Notes under the pieces: model-generated | Told to the model about the DNA's origin: nothing | The model's database searches: none | Seen by the model: only the letters and a program-made list of their open reading frames with translations | Made by a program: the position numbers and the translations under genes | Part shown: positions 11,738-13,247 of the stretch, one piece after another | Layout of the letters: each line of letters opens with the position of its first letter | Numbering within the stretch: position 1 is the first letter of the stretch | From: Alphaproteobacteria bacterium | GTDB taxonomy: Bacteria > Pseudomonadota > Alphaproteobacteria > RS24 | Reading direction: 5' to 3' | Assembly: GCA_022428185.1 (NCBI GenBank) | Contig: JAKMCZ010000104.1 | Span: 1-13,247, forward strand | DNA: 13,247 bases

Positions 11738-12573
11738 TGCGTTTGCCGGTTCACAACACAATTGCCGATATGCGCGCGCAGGTCGCTGCGTGGAAAGCTG
11801 ACGGCTTGCGTGTCGGGCTGGTGCCAACAATGGGCGCGCTGCATGCCGGACATTTATCTCTGGTGGCTGAGATTGCCGCGCGGTGCGACCGCATCATCAC
11901 ATCGATATTCGTCAATCCGGCGCAATTTGCAGCGCATGAAGATTTAAGCACTTACCCGCGCGATGAAGCGGCTGATTTGGAAGCTCTGGAAACGACCAAG
12001 ACCGATTGTGTTTTTACCCCTTCGGCTGAAGAGATGTACCCATCAGGTTTCACCCCCGACGTTTTGCTGCAAGGCCCGGCGCTGGGACTTGAATCCGATA
12101 ATCGGCCACATTTTTTCGGTGGCGTGGCGCTTGTCGTCGGCAAGCTGTTGACCCACAGCCAAACCGATATGGCGATTTTCGGCGAAAAGGATTATCAGCA
12201 ATTATTGGTTATTCGCCACATGGTGCGCGACCTTGACCTGCCGGTCAAAATCCTCTCGGCTCCGATTATTCGGGAAACCGACGGGCTTGCCATGTCATCG
12301 CGCAATGTGTATCTGAGCGACGAACAACGCCCGATTGCGGGTAAGCTCAATCAAATTCTGGAAACGCTGGCAGACAGCCCTGCCCCACCGGCGCAAGCTG
12401 AGGCGCAAGCGTGTGAGGCGTTACTGGCCGGCGGGTTTACCTCGGTTGACTATGCGACCATTCGCGATGCCGACACGCTGGCCGTTCCCGATGAGACGAC
12501 CAAAGAACGCCGCGCCCTAATTGCGGCACGGCTTGGAAGCGTGCGTCTGCTGGATAATATGGCAGCGCGTTAA
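11737..12573 (+). CDS. panC: Pantothenate synthetase
   Basis: A 278-residue enzyme that joins D-pantoate and beta-alanine with ATP to make pantothenate, the precursor of coenzyme A. Family motifs in order: PTMGALHAGHLSLV (30-43), with the HxGH-type nucleotide site; FVNPAQFAAHEDLSTYPR (58-75); RPHFFGGVALVVGKLL (123-138), the alphaproteobacterial variant of RPGHFRGV; FGEKDYQQL (148-156); and TDGLAMSSRNVYL (181-193). Length is normal and no key residue is missing. It is cytoplasmic. The start overlaps the SDR stop by one base. The stop codon shares a TTAA palindrome with the convergent DUF1489 gene. panB is not in the window. Confidence 0.97.
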   Translation: MRLPVHNTIADMRAQVAAWKADGLRVGLVPTMGALHAGHLSLVAEIAARCDRIITSIFVNPAQFAAHEDLSTYPRDEAADLEALETTKTDCVFTPSAEEMYPSGFTPDVLLQGPALGLESDNRPHFFGGVALVVGKLLTHSQTDMAIFGEKDYQQLLVIRHMVRDLDLPVKILSAPIIRETDGLAMSSRNVYLSDEQRPIAGKLNQILETLADSPAPPAQAEAQACEALLAGGFTSVDYATIRDADTLAVPDETTKERRALIAARLGSVRLLDNMAAR

Positions 12574-12989
12574 AGCAGACCTAATTCGGTCAATTCTTCC
12601 CGCATGCCTTCGGGCATATCTTCATCAATATCGACATTATTGGGCGCATCGACCGGCGCGTCTTGTGGGGTCAGATAGCGCCAGCCCTGAAACGGTCGCC
12701 GCGCTTGCAGTCGCGTATGCACGTGCTCGGGGTCGAGATGCAAATGGCAGCGGCGAATACCCTGCCCGTCGACAAATTCCTCAATATCGATAATTCTCTG
12801 GCGCACGCGGATTTGCCGCTTAATCACCCAATAAATCGAGCCGCCTTCCAACAAATCGGCCTGTCGCTTCGGCACCATGCGCGTCGTGTGGAAGACACGC
12901 TTATGGGTTTTCTGTAAGTGCGTCTGCCACAAAACCAAATCGGAAATATCGTCAGCGCCGACACATAATTTGACAAGATGAATCGTCAT
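12570..12989 (-). CDS. DUF1489 family protein
   Basis: A 139-residue cytoplasmic protein of a conserved alphaproteobacterial family of unknown function. Typical stretches are the N-terminal MTIHLVKLCVGADDISDL, TTRMVPKRQADLLEGGSIYWV, RQRIIDIEEFVDGQGIRRC, LHLDPEHVHT and RRPFQGWRYL. The last 25 residues are acidic. It has no signal peptide, membrane segment or recognised catalytic motif. It has no strong ribosome-binding site. It starts 42 bp after the partial gene on the same strand and may be co-transcribed with it. A GAATC site lies within its first four codons. Its stop overlaps the panC stop by 4 bp. Confidence 0.9.
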   Translation of the reverse strand: MTIHLVKLCVGADDISDLVLWQTHLQKTHKRVFHTTRMVPKRQADLLEGGSIYWVIKRQIRVRQRIIDIEEFVDGQGIRRCHLHLDPEHVHTRLQARRPFQGWRYLTPQDAPVDAPNNVDIDEDMPEGMREELTELGLL

Positions 12990-13031
12990 GCTTGATATTT
13001 TAGGGCGCGGCGCGACAAAATCCAGCGCCGA

Positions 13032-13247
13032 CTAGGGGGTGAAAATACTGACGCGGTCAGAAGCTGTGAACAAGGCGTAAAAACCGCCGCCGATTGCCCC
13101 ACCAATCAGCACAAAACGATCATCATCAGCAAAATACGCCATGCGGTGCCGCCCGCCGCCGGGCAGTTCGGCCTGTCGCTGCCAACGCTGACCAACCAGC
13201 TTGGTGTGACTTTCAAGCACTTGGCTTTTAGCCGGACTGAAGCCACC
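13032..13247 (-). CDS. C-terminal part of an unrecognised protein (truncated by window edge)
   Basis: The minus-strand frame ending at TAG (13034-13032) is open to the right edge and gives 71 residues with no stop. It contains RWQRQAELPGGGRHRMAYF, FVLIGGAIGGGFYALFT and an end DRVSIFTP. The glycine-rich hydrophobic stretch could be a beta-rich core or a short membrane segment. An internal GTG at 13220 could be read as a start, but no ribosome-binding site was seen and the frame stays open beyond it, so a partial gene is more likely. I do not recognise the family. Confidence 0.5.
   Translation of the reverse strand, partial: GGFSPAKSQVLESHTKLVGQRWQRQAELPGGGRHRMAYFADDDRFVLIGGAIGGGFYALFTASDRVSIFTP

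Noticed and set aside
12123..12130. Loss of the PanC motif RPGHFRGV
   Set aside because: The RPHFFGGV form is, as I recall, a normal variant in alphaproteobacterial PanC, and the rest of the active site is intact.
1..13247. Mobile elements, CRISPR arrays, tRNA or rRNA genes, defence systems
   Set aside because: No repeats, transposase or integrase genes, tRNA-like cloverleaf or rRNA sequence were seen; all genes are typical chromosomal ones and codon use looks even.

Overview
The window is a chromosomal housekeeping segment from an alphaproteobacterium, roughly mid-50s % GC by eye (not computed). The evidence is a MipZ-type ParA ATPase, a DUF1489 protein, a DUF3572 protein, a DinB with an N-terminal zinc-ribbon, ClpS next to ClpA, and a marked shortage of GANTC, the CcrM methylation site of this class. 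No rRNA, tRNA, insertion sequence, phage gene or CRISPR array was seen. Coding density is very high: the largest gap is about 120 bp, and many neighbouring genes overlap by 1 to 44 bp.

Left part (1-3419, + strand): the C-terminal tail of a probable DUF983 protein, a NUDIX hydrolase with an interrupted Nudix box, rpmG (L33) with a good sigma70-like promoter and an intrinsic terminator, a DUF3572 protein, a HAD-like hydrolase and dinB (DNA polymerase IV). This resembles a gene block I recall from rhizobia and Caulobacter, but without the divK-pleD pair I expect there.

Middle (3481-9523): ridA-like, FemAB/GNAT-like and HIT genes form a tightly overlapping + strand run that converges on clpS-clpA (- strand). 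A 121-bp divergent intergenic region separates clpS from a secreted D-alanyl-D-alanine carboxypeptidase with a C-terminal SPOR domain. ClpS and ClpA would act as the N-degron adaptor and unfoldase feeding ClpP. The carboxypeptidase would trim peptidoglycan stem peptides, probably at the septum.

Right part (9532-13247): mipZ and a small membrane J-domain gene overlap at TGATG (- strand). They diverge from an SDR oxidoreductase-panC pair that overlaps at TAATG (+ strand). The shared 59-bp gap has a symmetric -10 element and a GATTC site. panC converges on a DUF1489 gene through one TTAA that supplies both stop codons. The window ends in the C-terminal part of an unrecognised - strand gene.

No new multi-gene defence or mobile system is visible. 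The most interesting signals are regulatory. By-eye reading found only seven GANTC sites in 13.2 kb, none in the first 8.2 kb, and five of the seven lie at gene starts (clpS, the carboxypeptidase, mipZ twice, DUF1489). There is also a perfect TTAA-N7-TTAA CtrA-type box between clpS and clpA. Together they suggest that division and proteolysis genes here are wired into a CcrM/GcrA/CtrA cell-cycle circuit.
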